From the NCBI GenBank assembly GCA_963969365.1, contig OZ017746.1, forward strand, positions 4,402,001-4,466,000: DNA of 64,000 bases. The letters run 5' to 3'. Made by a program: the position numbers and the translations under genes. Every line of letters starts with the position of its first letter. Position 1 is the first letter of the stretch. This DNA comes from Asterochloris sp. CNOR1. Lineage: Eukaryota; Chlorophyta; Trebouxiophyceae; Trebouxiales; Trebouxiaceae. Positions 11,601-21,113 of the stretch are shown here, piece after piece. The notes beneath the pieces are model-generated. The model worked only from the letters and a program-made list of their open reading frames with translations, was not told the DNA's origin and made no database searches.

Positions 11601-14600
11601 CTGGGACCTGCAGAACAGCTGGGCCAGCCATAGATAAGTCTTCTGGGTGAAGATAGTCAAAGCAGGCCGCATGGAGCTGTGTGCCTGCAGGTGGTCAGGG
11701 GCACGATGAACGCTGCAGGACGTCCAGGCCACACACATGTGCCTGCCTGCAAGTGGCTAAGGGATGACGAACCTGCAGAATAGGTGGACCAGCCCTGAAC
11801 AAAGTCAAACGTGTTCAACTGCAGCCGGTCAAAGCGGGCCATTTGGAGACGCCTGCCTGCAGATGAGCAGGGTGTGCTTCGGCAGACCGCAGACACGCTA
11901 CATCTCAACATCTGCCTGCAGCCTGTCCAGCAAACGCTAGACCCTGCTGTGCATGTGGGCCGTATTTTCTCTGCTTGCCTTGCCCGCCTGCTTTTCTGGC
12001 TGCCTGCCAACCTGCCTGGTCCGCCTGCAAGGAAATGCAGTGTGTTGGCCCCACAATGTGCCCTAGTGCCTCTCCCTGCTGACGATGCCGTTGAAGGTGC
12101 CAGCTGGCTGGGCCTGTGACTCGGCCAGTCAGCCTGCTCGCTCCAGTTAGAGTGATCTTGCTGTCTGACAGCGCAATCTATAAATGCAGGTGCAGCCCGC
12201 CTCAATGTGCCCAGTGCCACCTGCTACACTCATGTTGCCAGAGCTCGCCAAGCTCCTTGTGCCGCCCGTCAGCAGCACTCTCTTAAACCGGGCTCAACAG
12301 CTTCATTGATGCAGGGGCCTCAGGAGCAGCAGCCGACAGCAGCTGGGAGTGCTCAACCTGGCTGAGTACCATTGAGCCTCAATGTACGGCGCTGCAGGTG
12401 ACATAGGTGCTGTCACCCCACCTGACACATTCCCAAGTGTTGCATGCTGGCAGTGCCTCAGCAGCTGAGGGCAGCAGGAAGGAAGCCAGCCATCTCACCA
12501 GGAGGGGAGATACCTCACCTAGCCTCGCTGATGCGCCTCCTGATCACAATACTGCGTTGACAGCCATTGCCAGCATGAAAAACCACTCTGTGTCACAAGA
12601 AGGCATCCATCTCTTGGGCATTGGTGCAGGAGGTCAATCTCCTCCATCTTGTTCAGTGTACTCCCAGTGATGTTGCTCTCTCAGCCTCTGTCAACAGCTG
12701 CTCAGACAGCAATTCCCTGGCAACTCCGTCCACCCCTGCGGTTTATGTACCTGCTGATGCAAGCTGGGAGCCCAACCTCTAAGCCTAAATCCCACAACCT
12801 CAAAGCTGAACACTACAGCTGCTCAGCCTCACCTGGTAGTAATCCCACTGGTGCAGGTTTGTGAGGGCCTCGGCAGCCATAGCCAGCAACTGAGGGTCAC
12901 TGTAGCGGTGGCCAAGATCCTCCAGAGTGACTGCGTAGGCCGCCTCCACAGAATCGCGCAGGGGGCGGGCATGGCTGCCATTCACAAATCGTGCAGCCAT
13001 TGCTCGCAGCAGTGCCAGCTCCTTCTGGGCCAACTGCAGCACAGAGGAGGCCATATGAGACAAGGTGCACAGTGAAAGAGGCAGCTGTGGATGTTCATTG
13101 AGGGCCGATGCGCGACAGGCAAACGGCAGTGCAAGAGCGGTTTGGGGAACTGGACACAGTTGCCACGCACAACAGCTGTGATCTCTGTGTGCTGGCCAGC
13201 AAGTGCAAGTAGCCAGCCCTGCCTGCAGCTTTGCCTCAACACCAGCAGGTGCAGCCATGCCACTAGTAGGACGAGCTGACAGCGTGCGTGACATGCACAG
13301 CCAAACATGCCATGAGATTGGCAGGATGCATTGATGCTGTGACGCGCTTCATATGTCTGGATATCAAGCTGAGCAAGCCATACAAGAGGGCATCAGCGTA
13401 AATATTGGACCCACTCTGCACAGTGTGAAAAGAGGTTGCACCACCTTAAAGGAGTGCTGGAGCATGCGTGCTGCGTCGCTTCGGCTTTTGAATGGCACCT
13501 CTGCTTTGTATGGATGCAGAGGCCGCGTACCTGTGAGTCTGGCTGCTGCTCAGCTGCAGCCCTGGCCCGCTGCAGCCCCTGCTGGGCAAATGCCTGGGCT
13601 GCGGCGTGATCCTCGGGCGCAAACGAAGGGAACGGGACGCGGGTCGGTGTCACATCCCTGCACGCAGCAGGAACAGCAAGCTCTGCGCCTGATGCTGTGC
13701 ATGCTGTGCACAGCTGGGACAGTGTAGGACGCGTGGCGGGGGTCCGCACATGATGCAACAGCCCACTAGCAGGCGCTGGCACAGTCCTGTAGGCAAGCAA
13801 GGCTGAACGCTGGTGCTCCAGTAGCAGTGGCGGCAGTGCTGGACGGAGGACTGACCAGCACCACTGCTGCGCCCAGCTGCCGCTGTTGCAGGAGTTGGTG
13901 TTTGATGCACTGCGGTCCCCCTCAGGCAGCTACTAAAGCTACAGCCATGTCCATCAGGCAGCCTGCAGCAGTCACCTGTTGGCGCCAGGACCCGTGGCAT
14001 AGGCCATGCCAAAGAAGGGCATGGCAGCCTCAGGGTCCTCCTGGAAGGCCAGTTCATGGGCACGCAGCGCCTCAGGTTGGTTGAAGTCAGACTCTAGGAG
14101 CAGGCCCTGCACAAGAACAGCAGCCATGAGCATCCCTCCGTGCGGACGGGGCAGCCTGTGCCCTGACAATGGTGTCAAACAGACGGCAGCCAGTGAGCCT
14201 CGCTGCTGTGTATTTGGCAGGAGCAGCGCCCAGCCTGACGCTGGTCACGCGCTCAGCTCCAAGTCAGTAGGCTTGGCAGCAGCGGCTCGTTGCTTGCCCG
14301 TACAGGGGGTGCATATGGTGGCACCACAGCACAGGCTTCACTGCCCGTGATGCTGCGGAGCACTGCTTATGACAAAGCCTTGCTCCAGGTCGCTGGTCAA
14401 GAGAATCTGCCCCACACTATTTGGAGGCCCCTCTCCCAGCAACTTCAACAGGCACCCTAGCACATCTGGTCACGATCTCTGCTCAGACTCCAATGCAGGG
14501 CTGCCCCATCCCATCACTGCAACATGTCAATTGCTGCACTGCAGGCTAGCATGCACCAGACGGTTGCAGCGCAGCCACATCAATGATAGATGTCACTTGC

Positions 14601-15670
14601 TGCACAGCAGGCCGCGCATGCATGCCACAGGGCATGCAGCGCACCACGTCAAAGAGCTGCTGCGCTGCTGGGGTCCTGGTGTTGATGGGGTAGTGGAACC
14701 CGCTGAGGCCACCACGCAGGGCCTTTATGCGCTCAGCCCCAGTGTGTGGCGAGCACAGGTAGGGTGATCCGCCTGTTCCCTTCAGCCCCATGGGCAGATT
14801 TAGTTTCCCTGCAGAGGGGACCTCATGCTGAAGGGGGACGCTTACGCATGTGGGGCCGAGTCGCCCAAGTCAGTGGCGTATGCTGGTGTTGATATGTGGC
14901 ACACTCTGCGCGGAAGCTCTGCACAGGTGACACGCTGAGACTGAGGGTTGGCATGCCATCCCGTGATGGCTAGTGCCAACATGTGGCAGTGGTGAGGTGT
15001 GCTCAAGCCCTGCACAGATTGTGTGAGCTCATGCATGCAGGTGACGAGCTGCGTCAGGGCTGCCTGCTGATGCTGAGAGGTAGCAGCAGCGGACTGCACT
15101 GCAATCCTGCACAGTTGGGGCGCTCATGCATGCAGGTGTCAGGCTGCAGTGGCACTGCCTGCTGGTACTGAGAGACCCCAGAGAGCTGCCCGGCTGTGTT
15201 ATGTCAGTTGCCACATCAGTTACCCTGAACTAGGGAACTGCTCCAGCAGTCGTTGCGCAAGACTTGGGAGGATTGCATGGTCAGCTGGCTCAACAGGATG
15301 CTGCATAGCATCAGAATCGCCCTGTGCTCACCTGACAGGCCAAGATACAGTGCTGTGCTGCCTGCGAGTGCAGCCACTAGGCCTAATAGGAGCCAGGCAC
15401 TGACACTGCCATACATGCTGACAACAGAGGCGTTGGCATCAGCCAGCAGCTTGTCGGTCTCCTCAGCATCCACACCATTTTCAGGCTCCTGCGGGGAGCC
15501 CAGCATGGGTTGCCCTGTCTCATGCTCTGACTTTGCAGGCAACGCAAGCAGCTTGCTTCTTTCTGTACCTGGCTGGGCTGAACCCTCCTCTGTCTCAGCT
15601 CCGATGCAGCCATACCGATGGCCGATGCCATGAGCCCCATCAATGCCCCGAAGATCAGAATGCTGAGCAT
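8644..15670 (-). CDS. Membrane-anchored TPR-superfamily protein, 14 exons, ~716 aa
   Basis: Exons in reading order: 15670-15569, 15530-15332, 14808-14648, 14106-13976, 13657-13531, 13033-12833, 11474-11344, 11053-10925, 10519-10387, 10032-9950, 9706-9448, 9318-9166, 9066-9019, 8937-8644. All phases agree and the sum is 717 codons. The first two exons give two hydrophobic segments (SILIFGALMGLMASAIGMAA; WLLLGLVAALAGSTALYLGL), so the protein is probably membrane-anchored. The rest matches a TPR protein family best known from bacteria: FHYPINTRTPAAQQLFD, ALRAHELAFQEDPEAAMPFF, LHQWDYY, LHLDIHLSEAG, GHLLHMPSHLFVRIGRWHDA, APYAPEHN and the C-terminal repeat GKLAEAAQVYEEDLAEHPSN. It ends with a TAG at 8644-8646. 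The biochemical role is unknown; TPRs imply protein binding. The acceptor at 9318 has an alternative slightly upstream. The start ATG at 15670 faces the FANCE gene across a shared promoter. Confidence 0.85.
10781..10990 (-). repeat. Triplicated exon end with donor site (TPR gene, exon 8)
   Basis: The segment encoding GHLLHMPSHLFVRIGR plus its GTGAGTGCGC donor is present three times: at 10925-10985 (the copy that joins in phase to exon 9), about 10857-10917 and about 10784-10850. Spacings of the shared core are 69 and 75 bp, multiples of three. Each copy reads into TGA in the donor if unspliced, so only one donor can be used per transcript. Confidence 0.85.
11661..11702 (-). repeat. Echo of TPR exon 7 acceptor region
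   Basis: Nearly identical to 11457-11500, which holds the acceptor and first codons of exon 7 (ADSSMR). The copy lies about 200 bp upstream in the preceding intron and includes a CCTGCAG-type acceptor, making it a decoy or alternative 3' splice site. Confidence 0.75.
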
Positions 15671-15928
15671 TATGGTGCGTGTCGGCCTAACCAACAACGA
15701 TGAGGGGGCAGAGGCCTAAGTTGGTCAAGGCCCTAGTTCCTTGACCAAGTTACAGAGGCACTCCAGCTTTGTAACTCTTCTTTGTAACTCTTCTACCCGC
15801 TTGAATGCAATTTCTGCAAGCAAGGTGTTGTGAGCAACGACCTCGCAATCCTACATGTGACTGCTAAACGCAACTAGAGGATCTTCGTCAGGACCATTGA
15901 AAGTGGTCTCTGACTGAGGCACTGCTGA
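15671..15928. promoter_or_regulatory. Bidirectional promoter, TPR gene / FANCE
   Basis: 258 bp separate the two divergent start codons. The region holds a perfect 10-bp inverted repeat, ttggtcaagg (15721-15730) with ccttgaccaa (15739-15748), and two abutting copies of a 13-mer, tttgtaactcttc (15768-15780 and 15781-15793). These are the obvious candidate binding sites. No TATA box is evident. Promoter function is inferred from gene layout. Confidence 0.6.
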
Positions 15929-18141
15929 ATGGCTGCGTACATTCATGTCCTTCTTAAGGTGGGAACTCATTGTACACCCCTATCAGCCATTTTACTATGG
16001 ATCTTGCCTGCACAGTTGACTTGGCTGCTGCAGGGCAGGCAGTTCACACAGCACACAGAATGGCTGACCTTTCTGCAGCAGCTGAGGCAGCAGCCTGGCA
16101 TCTTCGGCAGCCTGTCGCCGCTGCACCAGCTGCTCATCTTGGCACAGATCCGGCTGGCATGCACAAGGCAGCTGACAGCAGAGCAGGTGCCTCTGGGCCT
16201 TCTCAGACAGCAGAGTCATGCTGTCATCGCGGAGGCTGTGAGCGAGCTGCTCAGGTATATTCTGATTTGTCCTCTATGCACTGTCTGGAACCAGCACAAG
16301 TCTGCATGGCCGTTGCTTGCAGGTGGGCTATTTGCTGCTCCACATGCCGCGATGCTTTCGTAGTGTACTGCAGGCCTTTGGAGAAGCAGGTGACTTTGCA
16401 GACGGCGCAGCAGCCTCAGCATCAGCCACAGGCTGGACACCTGGCAGGCTTTTATCCCAGCAGACGGACCTCTCACAGATCTCACAGTCCGTCAGGCAGG
16501 GCACAGCCAGCGCAGTCAGCCCGGCAGGCAGTCCCTGGCCCAGGTCTGGCGGAGGATGTCCCTGCAGCAGATCATGACCCTGCTGACCCAGCCTGCAAGC
16601 GCATGCGATGGTCCCCACTCGGTCTGCAGCATATGGCTGTCCAGCCTGCTGGCGGCCAGGTGCAGCAGGAGCCGGAGCACTCAGCGCAGCACTTGCTGGG
16701 AGGGACAGCAGAGGAGCAGGCAGGGCCAGCTGTGCTCAGCCCTGAGGTACAGGCGGCAGGGGACACTGTGCAGCAATACCTGTCCAGTGCAGAGCAGGTG
16801 GGGATGCGTCTGTGAGTGGCCACGATGCCTACCAACCTGCGACATCAAACCCAGACGTTCCAGGCGTGTTGCCACATCAATAACCACACTTGTCATGCGT
16901 CCTCGCACAGGTCAGGTTGTAAGGTGTGCCTGAAGAGCTCTGCACCCCGGTGCATGTTCTCCCTGCCCCAGCAAGCCATCCTGTCTGCGCAGGATGACCC
17001 CACGCAGGGCTTCACAGCTCGGGCCCAGGCGGCGCTGGTCCGCTGCCTCACCGCGGCGCAGGAGGCTCAAGCCCACGGGGCGGTCCTCACCGCAGCGCTG
17101 GGCCCTGCATGGCGCCAGCCGGGGCAGGCTGTGCGCCTGTGCCTGGAGCTGCTGCCAGGGGGCGGGCCGGAGGAGGGGCTGCGGTGGGGCCTGAAAGCGC
17201 TGCTGCTGCCTGCCTGCCAGGCTGTGCAGGCGGCCCCCTGCAGGACGCTGATGGAGGGCCTCAAAGCCGCAGGTGGGGGGCCTGACCTGTCAAGGTGTGC
17301 AGACTGTGAAGAAGGGCCCAGAGGTCGCAGGTGGGGGGCTCAACCATCAGGCTGTGCAGGCGTGCCCCTGCAAGGCAAATGCAGGTGAGGAGCTGGCCTG
17401 AATGAGTCGAGCTCGATCCAGGAACAGATGGAAAGTCTTGCAGCTGCAAATGACCCGCAGACCCAAGGGAATAGGCGCTCGCTTAGACAACAGCCCCGCT
17501 CTCTGCAGCCCACTGCAGCACATCAGTGACGATACCATACATTTACTCTTCAGGGATGAAGCATGGAGATGCGGTGGCAGAGGCTGTGGTGGCCCCTCTG
17601 CTGCGGCAGTCAGCGCCCACAGCCGGGCAGGTGCAGCTGCTGGTGCACGCACTGAGGGACACCTTCCCCCTGGACAGCCTGCCCTGCCTGCTGACAGCAG
17701 CGGCTCAGGTGACCTGCTGGGACGAGGGTCACGTTGCAGTCCTGCAAGCCGTGCTGGGCCGACAGCCAGTGCTGTGCGAGGTGGGCCAGGGCATGACAGC
17801 AGCAGGGGTGTTAAGATGCATTACATCCACAAACAGAGATGAAGGTGCTGTTTTGTCAAGTCTGCTGCAACCTAAATGGAAACATCTGCAGTCTGCCAGA
17901 TGTCCCTTGTGCTCTGTCGCTACAGGAGCATCTCATTAGCGGCGTGATCAGGGGCATTGGAATAGCAGTGGAGGGTGGCCTCCAAAAATCAAGCAAGCTG
18001 ATGCAGCTGTTGAATGTGCTGGTGGCTCAGTATGGCCAGCAACTTGACCAACAGCAGCTGCAAGGCGTGCACCATGCTGCCACCTGCAGCAGCAGCTTCA
18101 TGGGCAAAGCTGTGCTCAGAACTGTGGCAAAGCTGCAGTAG
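15929..18141 (+). CDS. FANCE: Fanconi anaemia group E protein (FANCE), 5 exons, ~514 aa
   Basis: Exons 15929-16254, 16323-16797, 16972-17272, 17554-17780, 17926-18141, all in phase. FANCE links FANCC to FANCD2 in the nuclear Fanconi core complex that monoubiquitinates FANCD2-FANCI at DNA crosslinks. The call rests on the C-terminal helical domain: LVHALRDTFPLDSLPCLL, CWDEGHVAVLQAVLGRQPV, and the family's typical ending of a KLMQLLNVLVAQYG helix followed by SSFMGKAVLRTVAKL and stop. Exon 1 is a helical N-terminus (TEWLTFLQQL...), and exon 2 is a Gln/Pro/Ala-rich linker with a short basic patch (CKRMRW). A possible 75-bp in-frame intron (15959-16033) inside exon 1 has good splice sites and no stop, so the N-terminus is ambiguous. 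Intron 3 repeats the exon 3 end. Confidence 0.75.
17219..17395 (+). repeat. Echo of FANCE exon 3 end in intron 3
   Basis: The exon 3 end 'gccgcag|gtggggggcctg' (17266-17284) recurs as 'gtcgcag gtggggggctca' (17324-17343), and 'ggctgtgcaggcggcccc' (17220) recurs as 'ggctgtgcaggcgtgccc' (17350). Both echoes carry potential GT donors. Confidence 0.7.
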
Positions 18142-19300
18142 TTCTTGTCATGCTCCAAGCCATGTCAGACCAACCCTTTCAGATGGAGTCATCACTCATG
18201 AATTTGGAATGTAACGTATCTTACCACCATGCAACATGCAGCTGGAGACCTTCACCCAGATGCTGGCCATTGCAAGCTGCACCTGTTTTGAAACCCAGGC
18301 TGTCCGCAATGGAAAGCGTTTGATGCTTCTCACAATCTGTAAGATGAGGCCATGGTTTGCATATGAATGCCAACAATGTGTGGCTTGATGGCAGGCAGGC
18401 TGCATGGGCTGACCATACTTGGAGTGCAGGCGGTCCAGGGGGCTGGCCTGGTCCTCAGACAGGCCTGCAAAGAGAGCAGGTGCTGTGCTGATGTGCTCAG
18501 GCAGCAGATGATCCTCGATGACAGGACTGCAGCACCAGGTGTGCTTGCCTCGAGTGCAACCGATCGGTCTCTGCATGGCTTTGGTCGGGGTGGCTGTAAG
18601 GAACAGGCTTCGCTGCAGAGTTGGCAGGTTGGGTGCTAGGTGTCTCATGCATGACCTTGGCAACACCACTGGGATGCGATACCTCCAGCACGACCTGGTG
18701 GCATCCAGCATCGCAGCTGAAGGTGCCCTGATCTGGTGATGATTGTTTCTGTAAGAGGGCAGCATGGACCCACAGCTGTGGGCTTGTAACCTCATCGTCA
18801 TGCACAGCCCAGCAAGCCTTCTTTGCTGTTGTGTTTGTCTGTGCGCCCGCAAGCAGGCATTCTCAAGAGCATTGGCTGCTTCAGTTATTCATCTTCCGAA
18901 AGCAGAGACCAGTGGCCAGCTTCCTATGCAAGTACACTGTGGCTCAGCAGGCGCCGCTGTGTGAAGCTGCTGCGTTAGGGCAGTCCCATCATTGGCTGAA
19001 GGAACAGTTGTACAGATTCTGAAGTGTGCAACTAGCTAGATTGCATCTTGCGACAGCCCTGTAGCACTGCAGCTGACAGCAGGTGTGGGACACACCTGCT
19101 GTGACACATCTGCTGTCACCGTGTGTCCAGAATGTACGGCCTGTTGCCACCAGACACTGTCAAAGCTGTGCAGGTAATTGTGCCCTGGACAGACAAAGCA
19201 GGCAAACAAGCTCAGCCTTGAAGCACAGCAGCAGCGCAGGGGCAGGCAAGGAAGAGCACAGGATTGGCAAGTCAGATGGGGAGGGAGAGGGGTTTCAGCT
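18142..19300. other. Intergenic, no confident gene
   Basis: A 218-codon minus-strand frame (18196-18852) and an overlapping second frame are open, but neither shows a recognisable domain. A short plus-strand frame from 18235 (MQLETFTQMLAIASC...) looks protein-like but is only about 50 codons. A perfect 11-bp inverted repeat with a 3-nt loop lies at 19077-19101 (cagcaggtgtg / cacacctgctg). Confidence 0.4.
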
Positions 19301-19559
19301 GTGCTAGCGGATGCCTGTTGAGCTGATGCTGGTGGCCCAAGCGGCTGCTCTGCCATCTGAGGAGAGTGACTTTGCAGCCCTGTGTAAAGGCAAAAGATCA
19401 TCTGCCTGCGCATGTACGACCTGTCGCCTGGGAACCACTGGGGGGCTCGCCCAGAAGCATGGCTGGATCTTACCCCAGAGCTGCTTCTGTGCAAACAGGA
19501 CTCATGCCATGGGCAGCTGATCTGCCTGGCCAACCGCGACACCTTGTCCAGCTGCAGGT

Positions 19560-20560
19560 GTCTACTTGTCCCACTAAGCGCCAGCGCAGGCGTCTGCACT
19601 CAAGCAAGCCTTATGTATGCAGGCCCGCTGCAGGACGACTACTTGGCCTCCTTGGGCTTGTTGGGTGGCTGCGCATCTGCAACAGGAGTGGGACCATGCG
19701 GCCAACGCCCATCTGGGCAGCATCATCATCGCACCCCACAGCAACAGGAAGGTCTGGTGGAGGAGTGGCATGTGCAAGACTGGCCAGCCTCACAGGTGGC
19801 AGGCAAGAGTCAACAATCGCTCAACAGGAAGAGCTGCCCCTACAAGACTGGCAGAGCAGTCTGCCCCTGCAACGACCTGGCCCACAACCACCCAGAGGTG
19901 ACCGCGGAGTGGGACTGGGAGGCCAATGGGGATAGGACACCGGAGAATGTCACTGCAAGCAGCGGCACCGCCGCAGCCTGGAGGTGTGGCCCCTGTGGGC
20001 ACAGATGGAGCGCATTTGTGTCTGACAGGACACATCTTGAGACTGGATGCCCCCAGTGTGCCTGTGAGGCCCGCCGCAGTAAGACAAGGCAGCCCAGCAT
20101 CAGCAATGGAGCACCACACCTGCTGGCTGAGTGGGACTGGGAAGCCAATGCAAGACGTGGCTGGCATCCAGACAGGGTCACTCTGGGCTCAATCAAGAAG
20201 GTGCACTGGGTCGTGCAAGACGAGTGCAAGCTGGGCCTGGTGCACAATTGGCAAGCCTCACCAAATAGTCGCGCTAGGAATAATAGAAGCTCCCCATTCC
20301 CACCTGGCCATAGTGTGTGTGCCTGCAACTCCTTGGCTGTGCAATGCCCAGAGGGAGCCAGAGGGAGCAAGCCTGTGGGATCCTCGGCTGAACGGGGTCT
20401 TAAAACCTCATGACGTGACCTCGCAATCGACACAAGAGGTGTGCTGGAAGAGTCCAGACGGTAGGCAGTGGCATCAGAGAGTTCATCAAGTTGTCAACAG
20501 TGTCAGGAGACATGAAGCAAAAAGGAATGCATAGCTTGCTCAGTACAGCGCCAAGCTGGA
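19560..20560 (+). pseudogene. Probable zinc-ribbon repeat gene (DUF4379-like), frameshifted
   Basis: The plus strand encodes at least three copies of a repeat with the pattern EWD..N...P..V..S...V.W.C..CGH.W...V..R....GCP.C. The clearest is VTAEWDWEANGDRTPENVTA with CGPCGHRWSAFVSDRT and GCPQC (about 19895-20070). A second (LLAEWDWEANARRG...SIKKVHWV) follows in frame. An earlier copy (LQQEWDHAANAHLGS, KVWWRSGMC, about 19660-19790) is in another frame, and a later one (LWDPRLNGVLKPHDVTSQST, about 20380-20500) in a third. This matches the probable zinc-ribbon family DUF4379 (treble-clef type), which is repeated in tandem in algal and some viral proteins. No splice sites join the frames convincingly, so I call a decayed copy; an unusual intron arrangement is the alternative. 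Confidence 0.6.
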
Positions 20561-20838
20561 GATCTTATCTAGTAAGAACAAAACATGCTGTTGTCTTTGC
20601 CAGGATGAGGCGCATCAACTCCTTTTTCTTGTGCGCGACGTGTCTGCCTGTCATAGATAGAGGCAGGCTCACCCTTCCCCTCTGGCATAACGGTGTGTGC
20701 CTGCAATGTGCTGACATCAAGGCATGAGGTACAGCTTCCTTGAGGACAGAAGACTTTGCAATTGCCTCTGATGGCCTGAGCTGCGGACCACACGACAAGT
20801 GTAGCTCTGCCACGAGCTCAACCATCATTATGAATTAG

Positions 20839-20988
20839 CTACTTCATGCTGTGTCCAACCACATCCCTCAGAGCCGCCACGCTCTGCCGTGAGACTTGAG
20901 GCAGCTGGTCTTCATTGAGGGTGATGTGGTTGACATCCATCCCAAAATTGCACTGTTGCCTCTTGCCGCTGCCTGCCTTAGACTTCAT
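20839..20988 (-). CDS. Small hypothetical ORF, 49 aa
   Basis: A complete ATG-to-TAG frame with a basic start (MKSKAGSGKRQQ) and a helical second half (LPQVSRQSVAALRDVVGHSM). It begins 125 bp from the RMT2 start on the opposite strand, so the two would share a promoter. No family recognised. It could be the only or last exon of an unseen gene, or chance. Confidence 0.35.
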   Translation of the reverse strand: MKSKAGSGKRQQCNFGMDVNHITLNEDQLPQVSRQSVAALRDVVGHSMK

Positions 20989-21113
20989 GCTAGCCTGCTT
21001 ACTATGGAGTGACATTGAAAAGCTCTAAGTAGGTACCCAATCCTACAAAAGCTCATTAATGTTTCATGAGGAACTCCAAATTTTTAAATTTTCTCTCGCA
21101 TATATCTTCAAGT

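Noticed and set aside
14846-14880. Extra exon in the TPR gene (AYATDLGDSAPHA, with GTAAGC donor)
   Set aside because: It joins exon 2 in phase but then forces exon 3 into a frame with a stop; direct joining of exons 2 and 3 is phase-consistent.
18196-18852. 218-codon minus-strand frame as a gene
   Set aside because: No recognisable domain, no splice context, overlapping open frames of similar quality.
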